Part shown: positions 41,485-51,334 of the stretch, one piece after another | How the letters are laid out: each line of letters opens with the position of its first letter | How positions within the stretch are numbered: position 1 is the first letter of the stretch | Assembly: GCA_020025275.1 (NCBI GenBank) | Contig: JAHHSI010000001.1 | Span: 62,001 to 126,000, forward strand | DNA: 64,000 nt | Direction of reading: 5' to 3' | DNA from: Oscillospiraceae bacterium | GTDB lineage: Bacteria; Bacillota; Clostridia; Oscillospirales; Oscillospiraceae | Made by a program: the position numbers and the translations under genes | The notes under the pieces: generated by a model | What the model saw: only the letters and a program-made list of their open reading frames with translations | Databases searched by the model: none | What the model was told of the DNA's origin: nothing

Positions 41485-43569
41485 ATGAAATTTCAAAAGT
41501 GGAACATCCGGCCAACACCCGAGGACACGGCGGAGGGGTTGACGGCTGCCGGGTACCCTCACCTTGTTTCGCAGGTGCTGGCTGCCCGGGGGATCACCTC
41601 GGCGGAGGAGGCCGCCGCCTTTCTTGAGCGGGATCACCGGCTGACCATCTCCCCTTTTTTGATGAAAGATATGGACCGTGCTGTGGAGCGGATCAATCGG
41701 GCCATTGCGCAGGGAGAGCGTATGGCGGTCTTTGGCGACTACGACGTGGACGGCATTACGGCCACCTGTATTCTGGTGGACTTTCTCCAGCACCGGGGGG
41801 CGGACTGCCTGCACTATATCCCTCGCCGCATCGAGGACGGCTACGGTCTGGGGAAAGACGCCATCCAGACGCTGCACCAGCGGGGCGTCAGGCTGCTGAT
41901 CACCGTGGACTGCGGCATTACGGGCGTAGAAGAAGTGGCATATGCCAACGAGTTGGGGATGGACGTAGTGATCACCGATCACCACGAGTGCAAAGAGGAA
42001 CTGCCGGCGGCCTGTGCAGTAGTGGACCCTCACCGCAGCGACTGCAGCTATCCCTTCAAGCATCTGGCCGGCTGCGGCGTGGCGCTGAAGCTGGTGCTGG
42101 CACTGGCGGGCTCCGACCGGGAGGAAGCCGTGTTTTCCCGCTACTGCACACTGGCCGCCATCGGAACGGTGGCGGATGTGATGCAGATGTCGGGGGAGAA
42201 CCGGACCATCGTCTCCCGCGGCCTGGATTCCATTGCACATTCGGATTTCATCGGGCTGCACGCGCTGCTGCGAGAGGCCGGACTGGCGGACAAGGCCATC
42301 ACCTCCGTGCAGATCGGCTTTGTACTGGCCCCGCGGATCAATGCCGCCGGGCGCATGGATGCTGCGGACATGGCGGCGGATCTGCTGCTGTGTGAAGATC
42401 CGCAGCGGGTGGCCGGTATGGCCCGGCAGCTGTGCGCCCTGAATCGGGAGCGGCAGGACGTGGAGCAGGAGATCTACGCCGAGGCTCTGGCCATGATCGA
42501 GGTCTTGCCGGAGGAGGAGCGCAGCGCCCTGATCCTGTCCAGTGACTGCTGGCATCAGGGCGTGGTGGGCATCGTGGCCTCACGCCTGAGTGAGAAATAC
42601 TCCTGCCCCAGCTTTATGATCCATCTCAACGACGGCGTGGGCAAGGGCTCGTGCCGCAGCTGGGGCGGCTTTAACCTCTTTGCCGCACTGGAGAGCTGCG
42701 CTGATCTGCTGCTGGGCTTCGGCGGCCATGAGCTGGCGGCCGGGTTTACCATTGAGGAAAAAAACATCCCCGCCTTCCGCCGGCGGATGAACCAGATCGC
42801 CCGGGAATACTGGGGCGGCACGGAGCCGGTGTCCAGTCTGGACGTGGACGTGGTGCTCAACCACCCGGGCCGCGTGACGCTGGAAGAGGTGGCGGCGCTG
42901 GATCTGTTGGAGCCGTACGGCGCCGGAAATAACCGCCCCGTGTTCTGTTTGCAGGGGGCGACGCTGGAGCGGATGCAGAATGTGGGCCAGAATCGGCATT
43001 TGAAGCTGCGGCTCAGCAAGGGGCCGGTGCAGCTGGAGGGGATCTTCTTCTCCGCCAGTGTGGAGGCCTGTGGCGTCACTGTAGGCAGCCGTGTGGATGC
43101 GGCGTTCTATTTGCAGATCAATGAATTTCGCGGCAACCGCTCGGTGCAGCTGCAAATGGTGGACATCCGCCCATCCTTGTGCTGCAGCGGCCGGGAGGAG
43201 GAGTCCTTGCACTTGTTGGAGCGCTGCCTTTCCGGCGAAATGCTGCAGGCCAAGGAGATCATGCGCCTCCAGCCCACCCGGGAGCAGTGCGTGCGGGCGT
43301 GGCGTGCGCTGCAGCAGCTGGTGCCGGCAGAGGGTGTGCGCACCGATTATCTGCCGCTTGTGCGGCAGGTGGCGGCGGCCATGACCGGCAGCGAATCGTT
43401 TTTGCGCGCGGCTTTTGCTCTGGAAATTTTCCGAGAGCGGGAGCTTTTGCGCTGTGAGCGGCAGGAAGAGCAGGTCTTTCTGCGGCGCAGTGACCGGGGA
43501 AAGAAAGTTTCTCTGGAAGAATCTATCTATCTGCGCCGCCTGACCGGCGGAGCGGATCCGGTGAAATGA
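41485..43569 (+). CDS. recJ: Single-stranded-DNA-specific exonuclease RecJ
   Basis: 5'-3' ssDNA exonuclease for recombination and mismatch/base-excision repair. The 694 residues carry the DHH phosphoesterase motifs VFGDYDVDG near residue 84, TVDCGIT, ITDHHE near 165 and LAAIGTVADV. DHHA1 follows with GKGSCRS and FGGHELAAGF, then an OB-fold domain (GATLERMQNVGQNRHLKL) and a RecJ C-terminal extension. ATG 41485 follows AGAGGAG. It is the first gene of a forward-strand operon; relA overlaps its end region. Confidence 0.95.
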   Translation: MKFQKWNIRPTPEDTAEGLTAAGYPHLVSQVLAARGITSAEEAAAFLERDHRLTISPFLMKDMDRAVERINRAIAQGERMAVFGDYDVDGITATCILVDFLQHRGADCLHYIPRRIEDGYGLGKDAIQTLHQRGVRLLITVDCGITGVEEVAYANELGMDVVITDHHECKEELPAACAVVDPHRSDCSYPFKHLAGCGVALKLVLALAGSDREEAVFSRYCTLAAIGTVADVMQMSGENRTIVSRGLDSIAHSDFIGLHALLREAGLADKAITSVQIGFVLAPRINAAGRMDAADMAADLLLCEDPQRVAGMARQLCALNRERQDVEQEIYAEALAMIEVLPEEERSALILSSDCWHQGVVGIVASRLSEKYSCPSFMIHLNDGVGKGSCRSWGGFNLFAALESCADLLLGFGGHELAAGFTIEEKNIPAFRRRMNQIAREYWGGTEPVSSLDVDVVLNHPGRVTLEEVAALDLLEPYGAGNNRPVFCLQGATLERMQNVGQNRHLKLRLSKGPVQLEGIFFSASVEACGVTVGSRVDAAFYLQINEFRGNRSVQLQMVDIRPSLCCSGREEESLHLLERCLSGEMLQAKEIMRLQPTREQCVRAWRALQQLVPAEGVRTDYLPLVRQVAAAMTGSESFLRAAFALEIFRERELLRCERQEEQVFLRRSDRGKKVSLEESIYLRRLTGGADPVK

Positions 43570-43580
43570 GGTGGAGTACC

Positions 43581-45800
43581 ATGACAATTGAAGAGATGTA
43601 TCTGCAGCTGGAGGACTCCATTCGGGCCTATAATCCCCATGCCAATTTCGCCCAGATCCGGGCGGCCTATGAATTTGCGGTGCAGGCCCACGAGGGGCAA
43701 AAGCGCAAGGACGGCTCCCCGTACGTGACCCATCCCCTGGCCGTGGCCCGGATCGTGGCCGATGAGCTGCATCTGGACTCGGAGTCCATCATGGCGGCGC
43801 TGCTCCACGATACCATCGAGGACACCAGTGCCACTCACGAGGACATCTCCCACCTCTTCTCTCCTACGGTGGCGGATCTGGTGGAGGGGGTCAGCAAGCT
43901 GACGAGGGTGAAATTCACCTCTAAGGCAGAGGAGCAGATGGAGAACCTGCGGAAAATGCTGCTGGCCATGTCCAAGGATATCCGTGTGATTTTGGTGAAA
44001 ATCTCCGACCGGCTCCACAATATGCGCACCATGGAGTATCAGACGCCGGAGAAGCAGAAGCAGAAATCCTTTGAGACCATGGAGATCTATGCGCCCATCG
44101 CGCACCGCTTGGGTATGCAGCGCATGAAATGGGAGCTGGAGGATCTGTCGTTGAAATACCTCGATCCGGTGGGTTACGAGGAGATCATGGAGGCACTGGA
44201 CGCCAAGACTGTGGAGTACGAGGACTTCATGGACGGGATCAACAGCCAAATCGCCGAGCGGGTGCAGGAGTCCGGCATCAAGGAGGCGGTGGTCTACGGG
44301 CGGCTGAAGCACCCGTACAGCATCTACCGCAAGATGTATACCCAGAATAAGACCTTCAACGATATTTTTGACCTGATCGCCTTCCGTGTGATCGTGGATA
44401 CGGTGGCGGACTGCTATAACGTGCTGGGTATTGTCCATGACCTCTATAAGCCGATTCTGGGCCGGTTCAAGGACTATATCGGTACGCCCAAGCCCAACTT
44501 GTACCAGAGTCTGCACACCACGGTCATGAGCCAGAACGGCGTCCCCTTTGAGGTGCAGATCCGCACCAAGGAGATGCACGAGGTGGCGGAGTACGGTATT
44601 GCGGCCCATTGGAAGTACAAGCAGAACGGACAGGGCGGCGGGGACGAGAACCGCTATGAATGGGTGCGCCGCCTGCTGGAAAATCAGGAGGGGGCCGATG
44701 CCGAGGAGTTCATCCACTCGCTGAAGGTGGATATGTTCGCTGATGAGGTGTTCGTATTTACTCCCGTGGGGGATGTCATCAATCTGCCCGCCGGTGCCAC
44801 GCCCATCGACTTTGCCTATTCCATCCACTCTGCGGTGGGCAACCGCATGGTGGGCGCCAAGGTCAACGGCCATATTGCCCAGTACGACTATAAATTGAAA
44901 AACGGCGATGTGGTGGAGATCCTGACCTCTAAGAACGCCAAGGGCCCCGGCCGTGACTGGCTGAAGATCGCCCGCAGCAGTGAGGCTCGCTCCAAGATCC
45001 GCCAGTGGTTCAAGCGGGAGAAGCGGGAGGAGAACATCGTCAACGGGCGGGCTGCCTTTGAGGCGGAGCTGAAGCGGTGCGGCGTGACGCTGCGGGAATT
45101 GACTGCCCAGGAGACGCTGCCTGCGGTGCTGAAAAAGTTTTCCTATAATACGATGGAGGATGTCTATGCCGCCATCGGCTACGGCGGAATTACCACACTG
45201 AAGGCCATCGGACGCTTCCGGGATGAGATCCAACGGATCGTGCACCAAAAGCAGGCGGCCTGCCACGAGCAGGCGGACAGCGGCAAACAGGCCGCCGCCC
45301 CTGCGGCGCCGGCACCCAAGACCCCGCAGACGCCCCGCCAGAAGGCGGTGCAGGGCATCGTGGTGGAGGGGATGTCCAACTGTCTGGTCAAGTTTGCCAA
45401 GTGCTGCTCACCGGTGCCCGGAGACGATATCGTGGGCTTTATTACCCGGGGCTATGGCGTCAGTGTCCACCGCAGCGACTGCCCCAACGCCTCGGCCGAG
45501 CGGCAGGCGGCGGAGCAGGGCCGCTGGATCAAGGTCTCCTGGACAGAGAGTACGCCGGAGGAGTTTCAGACGACGCTGCAGGTCGTGGCCAAGGATCGGA
45601 TGGATCTCATTGTGGATATTTCTACGGTGCTCTCGTCGACAAAGACGCGGGTGGCGGCCATGAATGCCCGCTCTACGCCGGATGGCTTTGCCCTCATTGA
45701 GATCGGCGTACAGGTGTCCGGCAGCAGTCAGCTGCAGACCCTCTCGCGGCGGCTGGAACAGATTTCCGGAGTGATGCGGGTCAGCCGCCCCGCCGGATAA
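43581..45800 (+). CDS. relA: (p)ppGpp synthetase/hydrolase (RelA/SpoT family)
   Basis: Bifunctional long Rel enzyme of 739 residues controlling the stringent response. The hydrolase domain has HPLAVARIVADE and LLHDTIEDTS (HD motif). The synthetase domain has YGRLKHPYSIYRKM and the EVQIRTKEMHEVAEYGIAAHW pocket. TGS (EVFVFTPVGDVINLPAGATPIDFAYSIH), a zinc-finger region with CCSPVPGDDIVGF and a C-terminal ACT domain follow. ATG 43581 is chosen because GAGGTGGAG lies just upstream; the ATG at 43566 overlaps the recJ stop. Confidence 0.96.
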   Translation: MTIEEMYLQLEDSIRAYNPHANFAQIRAAYEFAVQAHEGQKRKDGSPYVTHPLAVARIVADELHLDSESIMAALLHDTIEDTSATHEDISHLFSPTVADLVEGVSKLTRVKFTSKAEEQMENLRKMLLAMSKDIRVILVKISDRLHNMRTMEYQTPEKQKQKSFETMEIYAPIAHRLGMQRMKWELEDLSLKYLDPVGYEEIMEALDAKTVEYEDFMDGINSQIAERVQESGIKEAVVYGRLKHPYSIYRKMYTQNKTFNDIFDLIAFRVIVDTVADCYNVLGIVHDLYKPILGRFKDYIGTPKPNLYQSLHTTVMSQNGVPFEVQIRTKEMHEVAEYGIAAHWKYKQNGQGGGDENRYEWVRRLLENQEGADAEEFIHSLKVDMFADEVFVFTPVGDVINLPAGATPIDFAYSIHSAVGNRMVGAKVNGHIAQYDYKLKNGDVVEILTSKNAKGPGRDWLKIARSSEARSKIRQWFKREKREENIVNGRAAFEAELKRCGVTLRELTAQETLPAVLKKFSYNTMEDVYAAIGYGGITTLKAIGRFRDEIQRIVHQKQAACHEQADSGKQAAAPAAPAPKTPQTPRQKAVQGIVVEGMSNCLVKFAKCCSPVPGDDIVGFITRGYGVSVHRSDCPNASAERQAAEQGRWIKVSWTESTPEEFQTTLQVVAKDRMDLIVDISTVLSSTKTRVAAMNARSTPDGFALIEIGVQVSGSSQLQTLSRRLEQISGVMRVSRPAG

Positions 45801-45824
45801 TATTGATGGAAAGGAGCAAGTCTC

Positions 45825-46271
45825 ATGCGTGCAGTACTCACTCGTGTAAAAAGTGCCAGTGTCCGCGTCGACGGCCGGACGGTCGGCCGGATCGGACAGG
45901 GCTTTCTGATCCTGTTGGGGATCACCCATGACGATACGGAGGCGCAGGCCGTGAAGCTGGCGGACAAGCTGGTGGCCCTGCGGATCTTCGAGGACGAAAA
46001 CGGAAAGATGAACCGAGGTTTGGAAACCGTGGACGGCCAGATCCTGGTCGTTTCCCAGTTTACCCTCTACGGCAACTGCAAGAAGGGCCGCCGTCCGGAG
46101 TTTCTGGCGGCCGCCCGTCCCGAGGTGGCGGTGCCCCTCTATGAACGATTTGTGCAGCTGTGCCGGGAGAAGGGGTTCCCTGTAGAGACAGGCGAATTCG
46201 GTGCGGATATGGAGGTGGAGTCCGTCAATGACGGTCCTCTGACTCTGATCGTCGACACTGACAGCCTATAA
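45825..46271 (+). CDS. dtd: D-aminoacyl-tRNA deacylase
   Basis: Proofreading enzyme that releases D-amino acids and Gly mischarged on tRNA, 148 residues. Diagnostic motifs: the N-terminal MRAVLTRVKSASVRVDG, the VSQFTLYGNCKKGRRPEF catalytic loop, and the C-terminal NDGPLTLIVDT, where family members usually read NxGPVT. GAAAGGAG lies 9 bp upstream. It follows relA by 24 bp, a common neighbourhood in Firmicutes. Confidence 0.95.
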   Translation: MRAVLTRVKSASVRVDGRTVGRIGQGFLILLGITHDDTEAQAVKLADKLVALRIFEDENGKMNRGLETVDGQILVVSQFTLYGNCKKGRRPEFLAAARPEVAVPLYERFVQLCREKGFPVETGEFGADMEVESVNDGPLTLIVDTDSL

Positions 46272-46283
46272 GGAGGCATATCT

Positions 46284-46910
46284 ATGAAAATTGAGACACT
46301 GCAAGTCGGTCCCATCCGGACCAACTGCTATCTTCTCTGTGATGAGACGGCCCGAGTCTGCGCCGTCATCGACCCGGGCGACGAAGGCGAGCGCATTGCC
46401 GATGCGGTGGAAAAGAGCGGGTGTGCGCTGCAGTATGTGCTGCTGACCCACGGCCATTTTGACCATTTCACCGGATTGCGTGCCCTGTTGGAGCGATACG
46501 ATGTGCCGGTGTATATCCAGAGGAAAGACGCCACGGACCACGACGACGGCAGCGGCTACAGCATCCGGTTTCCCCGATTGGATGATGCACATCAGCGCTG
46601 GTACGGTGAGGGGAATGAGCTGCCGCTGGGCGGGCTCACCATTCGTGTGATGGAGACGCCGGGCCACTCGCAGGGATCGGTCTGTCTGGTGGTGGAGAAC
46701 GTGATCTTCTCCGGCGACACCCTGTTCCGCAGTTCCTGCGGGCGCACCGATCTGCCCGGCGGCGATTACCGGGCCATTCTGGAGTCACTGGGCCGTTTGG
46801 GCCGTCTGGAAGGCGACTATCACATCTACCCCGGTCACGACCGGGACAGTACCTTAGCTGAGGAGCGGCGGTTCAATCCGTATCTCCGCCACGGCATGGG
46901 ACTGGAATAA
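46284..46910 (+). CDS. Metallo-beta-lactamase-fold hydrolase (glyoxalase II-like)
   Basis: The 208-residue hydrolase has the metal-binding THGHFDH motif near residue 54, a later His in TPGHSQGS, Asp in IFSGDTLF, and C-terminal YPGHD. This fits the YqgX/GloB-like group, usually annotated as hydroxyacylglutathione hydrolase-like although many such bacteria lack glutathione. AAGGAGG lies 7 bp upstream. It belongs to the relA-dtd-MBL-hemZ string with short gaps. Confidence 0.88.
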   Translation: MKIETLQVGPIRTNCYLLCDETARVCAVIDPGDEGERIADAVEKSGCALQYVLLTHGHFDHFTGLRALLERYDVPVYIQRKDATDHDDGSGYSIRFPRLDDAHQRWYGEGNELPLGGLTIRVMETPGHSQGSVCLVVENVIFSGDTLFRSSCGRTDLPGGDYRAILESLGRLGRLEGDYHIYPGHDRDSTLAEERRFNPYLRHGMGLE

Positions 46911-46925
46911 AGGAGCACACGGTTC

Positions 46926-48410
46926 ATGAAAATGATCTTTCGCGGTCACGAGGACCGCTATGCGGTGGAGCAGAGCCTGCTGGCCTTTTTCCCACAGGAG
47001 CGGCCCGTCTACGAGGCGGCGTCTGCTGAGGAAAATCAGGCCGTAGTCACCCTCTCCGTCGGCAAGACGTATACCACGGCCACCACGACCATTCGCTATG
47101 AGGGGAAAGCGGCGCGGGGGATTTCCCGTGCCGTGATCGACCCGGAGCTGGACGAGCGCGAGATCGAGCGCCAGCGGCAGAAGGTGCTGAAGCTGAGCTT
47201 TTTCAAGGCGGCCCGGGCCATCACCGGAACCAGTCCCTCTTGGGGGGCTCTGACGGGCATCCGGCCCGGAAAGGTGGCCGAGCGCTATCTGCTGGAGGGC
47301 AAGACGGAGGCACAGACCGACCGGATCTTGAAGGAGACCTACTTTGTCTCCCCGGAGCGGCGGCGTCTGGCCATCGAGACGGCCCAGGCCGGTCTTACGG
47401 CGCAGCGGGATCTGCGCCCTGAGGACATCTCTCTCTATGTAGGCATCCCCTTCTGCCCCACCCGCTGCGCCTACTGCAGCTTTGTTTCAGCGTCGGTGGA
47501 GAAGAGCTTCCGGCTCATCGAACCGTATCTGGAGGTGTTGGAGCAGGAGATCACGGATGCAGCCCGTATGGTGAAGGACACCGGGCTGAAGATCAAATCC
47601 TTCTATATGGGCGGTGGTACGCCCACCACGCTTTCGGCGGTGCAGATGGACCGCCTGCTGGGCCATCTCAACCGCAGCTTTGATTTGAGCGGCTGTGTGG
47701 AGTACTGCATCGAGGCGGGCCGTCCGGACACCATTGACCGGGACAAGCTGCAGGTGCTGCTGGACCACGGGGCTGACCGCATCAGTGTCAACCCCCAGTC
47801 GCTGGATGACAAGGTGCTCCGGGCCATCGGCCGGCGCCACAGTGCGGCGGATGTGGAAAAGACTATGGAGCTGGTGGAGTCCATGCACTTCCCCCACGTG
47901 AACATGGATCTGATCGCCGGGCTGCCGGAGGATACGCCGGAGGGCTTCCGCCGGACACTGGATCAGTGCATTGCCTGCGGCGCCGATAATATCACCGTCC
48001 ATACGCTGGCATTGAAGAAGGGCAGCCGTCTCCTGCTGGAGGGCAGCACCATTCCCGGTGCGGCGGAGGTGGCGGAAATGCTGGATTATGCCAATCCCAC
48101 CCTGCGCACCGCCGGTTTTGTTCCCTACTATCTCTACCGCCAGAAGTATATGTCCGGCAGCTTTGAGAACGTGGGCTGGTGCCGCCCCGGTGCGGAGGGA
48201 CTCTATAACATCTATATCATGGAGGAGCTCCACAGTATTTTGTCGCTGGGTGCCGGCGGCTCCACCAAGATGGTGGACGCCAAGGCCGGCCACATCGAGC
48301 GTGTGTTCCATGCCAAATTCCCCAATGAGTATATTCAGCGAGAGGACAAACGCCGGGAAAATCGGGAGACATTCCGGGACTTCCATCTGCATATGCTGGG
48401 AAAGAAGTAA
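46926..48410 (+). CDS. hemZ: HemZ-type coproporphyrinogen dehydrogenase-like radical SAM protein
   Basis: The 494-residue radical SAM protein has an N-terminal domain of about 160 residues absent from HemW, then C177-x3-C181-x2-C184 (CPTRCAYCSF), FYMGGGTPTTLS, and the HemN-type C-terminus. This architecture matches HemZ of Bacillus and Clostridia, annotated as coproporphyrinogen III dehydrogenase; its role in heme synthesis or anaerobic growth is incompletely defined. AAAGGAG lies 9 bp before ATG. Confidence 0.88.
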   Translation: MKMIFRGHEDRYAVEQSLLAFFPQERPVYEAASAEENQAVVTLSVGKTYTTATTTIRYEGKAARGISRAVIDPELDEREIERQRQKVLKLSFFKAARAITGTSPSWGALTGIRPGKVAERYLLEGKTEAQTDRILKETYFVSPERRRLAIETAQAGLTAQRDLRPEDISLYVGIPFCPTRCAYCSFVSASVEKSFRLIEPYLEVLEQEITDAARMVKDTGLKIKSFYMGGGTPTTLSAVQMDRLLGHLNRSFDLSGCVEYCIEAGRPDTIDRDKLQVLLDHGADRISVNPQSLDDKVLRAIGRRHSAADVEKTMELVESMHFPHVNMDLIAGLPEDTPEGFRRTLDQCIACGADNITVHTLALKKGSRLLLEGSTIPGAAEVAEMLDYANPTLRTAGFVPYYLYRQKYMSGSFENVGWCRPGAEGLYNIYIMEELHSILSLGAGGSTKMVDAKAGHIERVFHAKFPNEYIQREDKRRENRETFRDFHLHMLGKK

Positions 48411-48472
48411 TACGAGCAGACGGCGGGGCGTAAGCCCCGCACTGTTTTCGCTCTTTTCCGGGAGGGGAGCCC

Positions 48473-50080
48473 ATGGCCGGCAGTAAAGGACAGAACTTCA
48501 TCGGCGGCGCCGCCATTCTGGCATCGGCGGTGGCCGTGACCAAGGTGCTGGGGGCGCTCTATAAGATCCCGCTGGGCAACCTGCTGGACAGTGAGGGGAT
48601 GGCCCACTTTTATGTGGCGTATAATATCTATAATCTGCTGCTGCTCCTCTCCACTGCCGGACTGCCGTTGGCGCTGTCCCGCCTTGTGGCACAGGCCGGG
48701 GCGCTGGGACAGGAGAATCAGAAGCGGCGGATCTTCCGCGTGGCCCTGGGGATGTTTTCTCTTGTGGGGCTGGCGGGCGGCGGTGCCATGTTCTTTTATC
48801 CGGAGGAACTGGCGGCGCTGCTCCACGATTCGTTGGCGGCTCCGGCCATCCGGGCATTGGCCCCGTCGGTACTGTGTGTCAGTCTGCTCTCTGCCCTGCG
48901 CGGCTATACACAGGGGCAGGGGGATATGCGCCCGACGGCCCTGAGCCAGATCATCGAATCGGGATGTAAACTGGTGGTGGGGCTCACGGGGGCATGGTGG
49001 CTGCTGGCACACGGCGCCCCCTCTCATAGGGCAGCGGCGGGCGCCATTGCCGGCGTGAGCGCAGGGTCGGTGCTGGCCCTGCTGGTGATGGGAGGGCAGG
49101 TGCTTTTTGGCAGTAGAGGAGTGCGGGGCGTAGATGTCCCGCTGCGCCGCCGGACCATTGCCGGAGAGCTGATGCGTATCGGCGTACCCATCACCATCGG
49201 TGCGGCGGGCATGAGCGCCATTACGCTCCTCGATCAGGTCCTGATCCTGCGCACGCTGCAAAATGAGCTGGGCTACAGTGAGAAAATGGCCTCGGCGCTC
49301 TACGGGGAGTACACCTTCGGCATGACTCTCTTTAGTCTCCCTGCTTCGTTTATTTATCCGGTCACGGTCAGCCTGATCCCGGCCATTGGCAGCGCCTTGG
49401 CCCGCCGGGACGAGCGGAGCGCCTGCCGCCACACGGAGAGCGCCTTTCGCCTGACGGCGCTGCTGGCCATGCCGGCGGGTGTGGGGCTGGCGGTCATGGC
49501 CCATCCGCTGCTGGATCTTCTGTATCCGGCGGTGCCGGAGACGGCGGAGGCGGCCGCCTACCACCTGAGCGTGCTGGGTGTGGCCTGCATCGGTGTCTGT
49601 CTGATGATCGTCACCAACGGCGTGCTGCAGGCGTACGGACGGGAATACGTGCCGGTGTGGTCGCTGCTGTGCGGCGGCGTGGCCAAAATCGTGGTCAACC
49701 AGCGCCTTGTGGCCGATCCCGCCATCGGGATCAAGGGGGCACCCATCGGGACGCTGTGCTGCTATGGGCTCATTGCGCTGATCAATCTGGTGGTGATCCG
49801 CTGTACGGTGCCGCAGCGGCCCGGCTGTGGGCGGATCTTCCTGCGTCCGGCACTGGCCAGCGCCGCCATGGCCGTGGTGGCGTCGGGCAGCTGGCGCTTC
49901 ATGGTGCGGGGACTGCATCTGGGACGCGCGGCAACGCTTGTGTCCGTTGGGCTTGCGGCGATCGTCTATGGACTGAGCAGCGTTTGGCTGGGAGCGGTCA
50001 CGCAGGAGGACATTGCTTGCTTTCCAAAAGGTAAAAAATGGCTGAATTTTTCAAAATTAGCACAAAATAAACGCTATTGA
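48473..50080 (+). CDS. SpoVB/YabM-type polysaccharide flippase
   Basis: MOP-superfamily membrane protein of 535 residues with about 14 helices, similar to SpoVB and YabM of Bacillus, thought to flip lipid-linked cell-wall or spore-cortex precursors. The N-terminal GAAILASAVAVTKVLGALYKIPLG and the FYVAYNIYNLLLLLSTAGLPLALSRLV segment are typical. GGGAGGGGAG lies 5 bp before ATG. Its place directly before mazG and the yabO-yabP-yabQ-divIC-yabR block equals that of yabM in B. subtilis. Confidence 0.9.
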   Translation: MAGSKGQNFIGGAAILASAVAVTKVLGALYKIPLGNLLDSEGMAHFYVAYNIYNLLLLLSTAGLPLALSRLVAQAGALGQENQKRRIFRVALGMFSLVGLAGGGAMFFYPEELAALLHDSLAAPAIRALAPSVLCVSLLSALRGYTQGQGDMRPTALSQIIESGCKLVVGLTGAWWLLAHGAPSHRAAAGAIAGVSAGSVLALLVMGGQVLFGSRGVRGVDVPLRRRTIAGELMRIGVPITIGAAGMSAITLLDQVLILRTLQNELGYSEKMASALYGEYTFGMTLFSLPASFIYPVTVSLIPAIGSALARRDERSACRHTESAFRLTALLAMPAGVGLAVMAHPLLDLLYPAVPETAEAAAYHLSVLGVACIGVCLMIVTNGVLQAYGREYVPVWSLLCGGVAKIVVNQRLVADPAIGIKGAPIGTLCCYGLIALINLVVIRCTVPQRPGCGRIFLRPALASAAMAVVASGSWRFMVRGLHLGRAATLVSVGLAAIVYGLSSVWLGAVTQEDIACFPKGKKWLNFSKLAQNKRY

Positions 50081-50110
50081 AAGAAAAAGACTTGCAAAAG
50101 AGGTGCGGAT

Positions 50111-50899
50111 ATGGTAAATTTTGAGTTGAAATCTCATTATGATTATGAGGATCTGCTGCGTGTGATCCACATTCTCCGCTCACCGGGCGGCTGCCCCTGG
50201 GATCAGGAGCAGACCCATACGTCGATCCGCCGTGAGTTTCTGGAGGAGACGTACGAGGCGTTGGAGGCCATCGACCGGGACGATCCTGCCCTGCTGCAGG
50301 AAGAACTGGGCGATGTGCTGATGCAGGTGGTGTTTCACGCAGATCTGGAGGCCGACGCCGGCCGCTTTACAATGGACGATGTCTGCGACGGCATTGTTAA
50401 AAAGATGATCTATCGGCATCCTCATGTGTTCGGCACTGTGGATGCCGATACCACCGAACAGGTGTTGGTGAACTGGGAGAAGCTCAAGCGCAAGGAGAAG
50501 GGTCAGGAGACCCACGCACAGGCGCTGGACAGCGTGGCCCGCACGCTGCCCCAGCTGTGGCGCGCGGAGAAAATCCAGAAAAAGGCGGCGAAGGCCGGCT
50601 TTGACTGGGCCGATATTTCCGGGGCGCTGGACAAGCTGGACGAGGAGACGGCGGAATTGCGCCAGGCGGTGGCAGAGCAGAGCAACGTGGCCGAGGAAGT
50701 GGGCGACGTTCTGTTTGCCGCGGTGAAGGTAGCGCGCTTTGCGGGGGTGGACCCGGAGGCGGCCCTCTATGACACCTGCGAGAAATTTATCCGCCGATTC
50801 CGACTCGTGGAGGAGGCCGTCACACGTCAGGGGACCACCATGGACAAGCTGACCGTTGACGAACTGGATCAGCTGTGGAAACAAGCAAAACGTTCTTAA
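50111..50899 (+). CDS. mazG: Nucleoside triphosphate pyrophosphohydrolase MazG
   Basis: House-cleaning NTP pyrophosphatase of 262 residues with two MazG all-alpha domains. The first has CPWDQEQTHTSIRREFLEE and EELGDVLMQVVFHA, the second DELDEETAEL and EEVGDVLFAAVKVARF with the EExxE/ExxD metal ligands. The B. subtilis counterpart YabN is fused to an N-terminal tetrapyrrole-methylase-like domain; that domain is absent here. AAGAGGTG lies 8 bp upstream. Confidence 0.95.
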   Translation: MVNFELKSHYDYEDLLRVIHILRSPGGCPWDQEQTHTSIRREFLEETYEALEAIDRDDPALLQEELGDVLMQVVFHADLEADAGRFTMDDVCDGIVKKMIYRHPHVFGTVDADTTEQVLVNWEKLKRKEKGQETHAQALDSVARTLPQLWRAEKIQKKAAKAGFDWADISGALDKLDEETAELRQAVAEQSNVAEEVGDVLFAAVKVARFAGVDPEAALYDTCEKFIRRFRLVEEAVTRQGTTMDKLTVDELDQLWKQAKRS

Positions 50900-50989
50900 G
50901 GCGAGAGAAATTCGTTTTGGGATATATTTTTACGTACACGAGCAAAGAATACAATGTGTACAAAAGAAGATTTAGGAGGATTTCAAACT

Positions 50990-51265
50990 ATGAATAAGTC
51001 TGAACTGATTGCTGCTGTTGCAGAAAAGACCGGTATGTCCAAGAAGGATACCGAGGCCGTTCTGGCCGCGATGATCAACACCGTCACCGAGGCCCTGCAG
51101 GCCGAGGAGAAGGTCCAGCTGGTGGGCTTTGGTTCTTTCGAGGTGAAGAAGAGAGCTGCCCGCACCGGTCTGAACCCCAAGACCAAGGAGAGCATCTCCA
51201 TCCCCGCCTCCAAGGCTCCTGTTTTCAAGGCCGGCAAGGCGCTGAAGGACGCTGTGAGCAAGTAA
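50990..51265 (+). CDS. hup: HU-family DNA-binding protein
   Basis: Small nucleoid protein of 91 residues that bends DNA as a dimer. MNKSELIAAVAEKTGMSKKD at the N-terminus, GFGSFEVKKRAARTGLNPKT as the beta arm with the conserved Arg-Asn-Pro tip, and KAPVFKAGKALKDAV at the end define the family. TAGGAGG lies 10 bp before ATG 50990. It is bounded by its own terminator, so it is probably expressed strongly and separately within the mazG-yab block. Confidence 0.97.
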   Translation: MNKSELIAAVAEKTGMSKKDTEAVLAAMINTVTEALQAEEKVQLVGFGSFEVKKRAARTGLNPKTKESISIPASKAPVFKAGKALKDAVSK

Positions 51266-51280
51266 TTGCGTAAAAGCCAG

Positions 51281-51312
51281 ACCGGTGTGACGGAGGTCAC
51301 ACCGGTTTTTTT
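51281..51312 (+). terminator. Terminator of hup
   Basis: Perfect 11-bp stem ACCGGTGTGAC / GTCACACCGGT with a 4-nt loop and T7, 15 bp after the stop. Confidence 0.92.
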
Positions 51313-51334
51313 AAGTAAGGAGGGAGTTTGAGCC

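Noticed and set aside
43527..45266. A 579-codon minus-strand frame opposite relA
   Set aside because: Fully antisense to a conserved gene; no start signals or domain.
48335..49918. A 527-codon minus-strand frame opposite the SpoVB-type gene
   Set aside because: Shadow frame, Gln/Arg/His-rich, no ribosome binding site.
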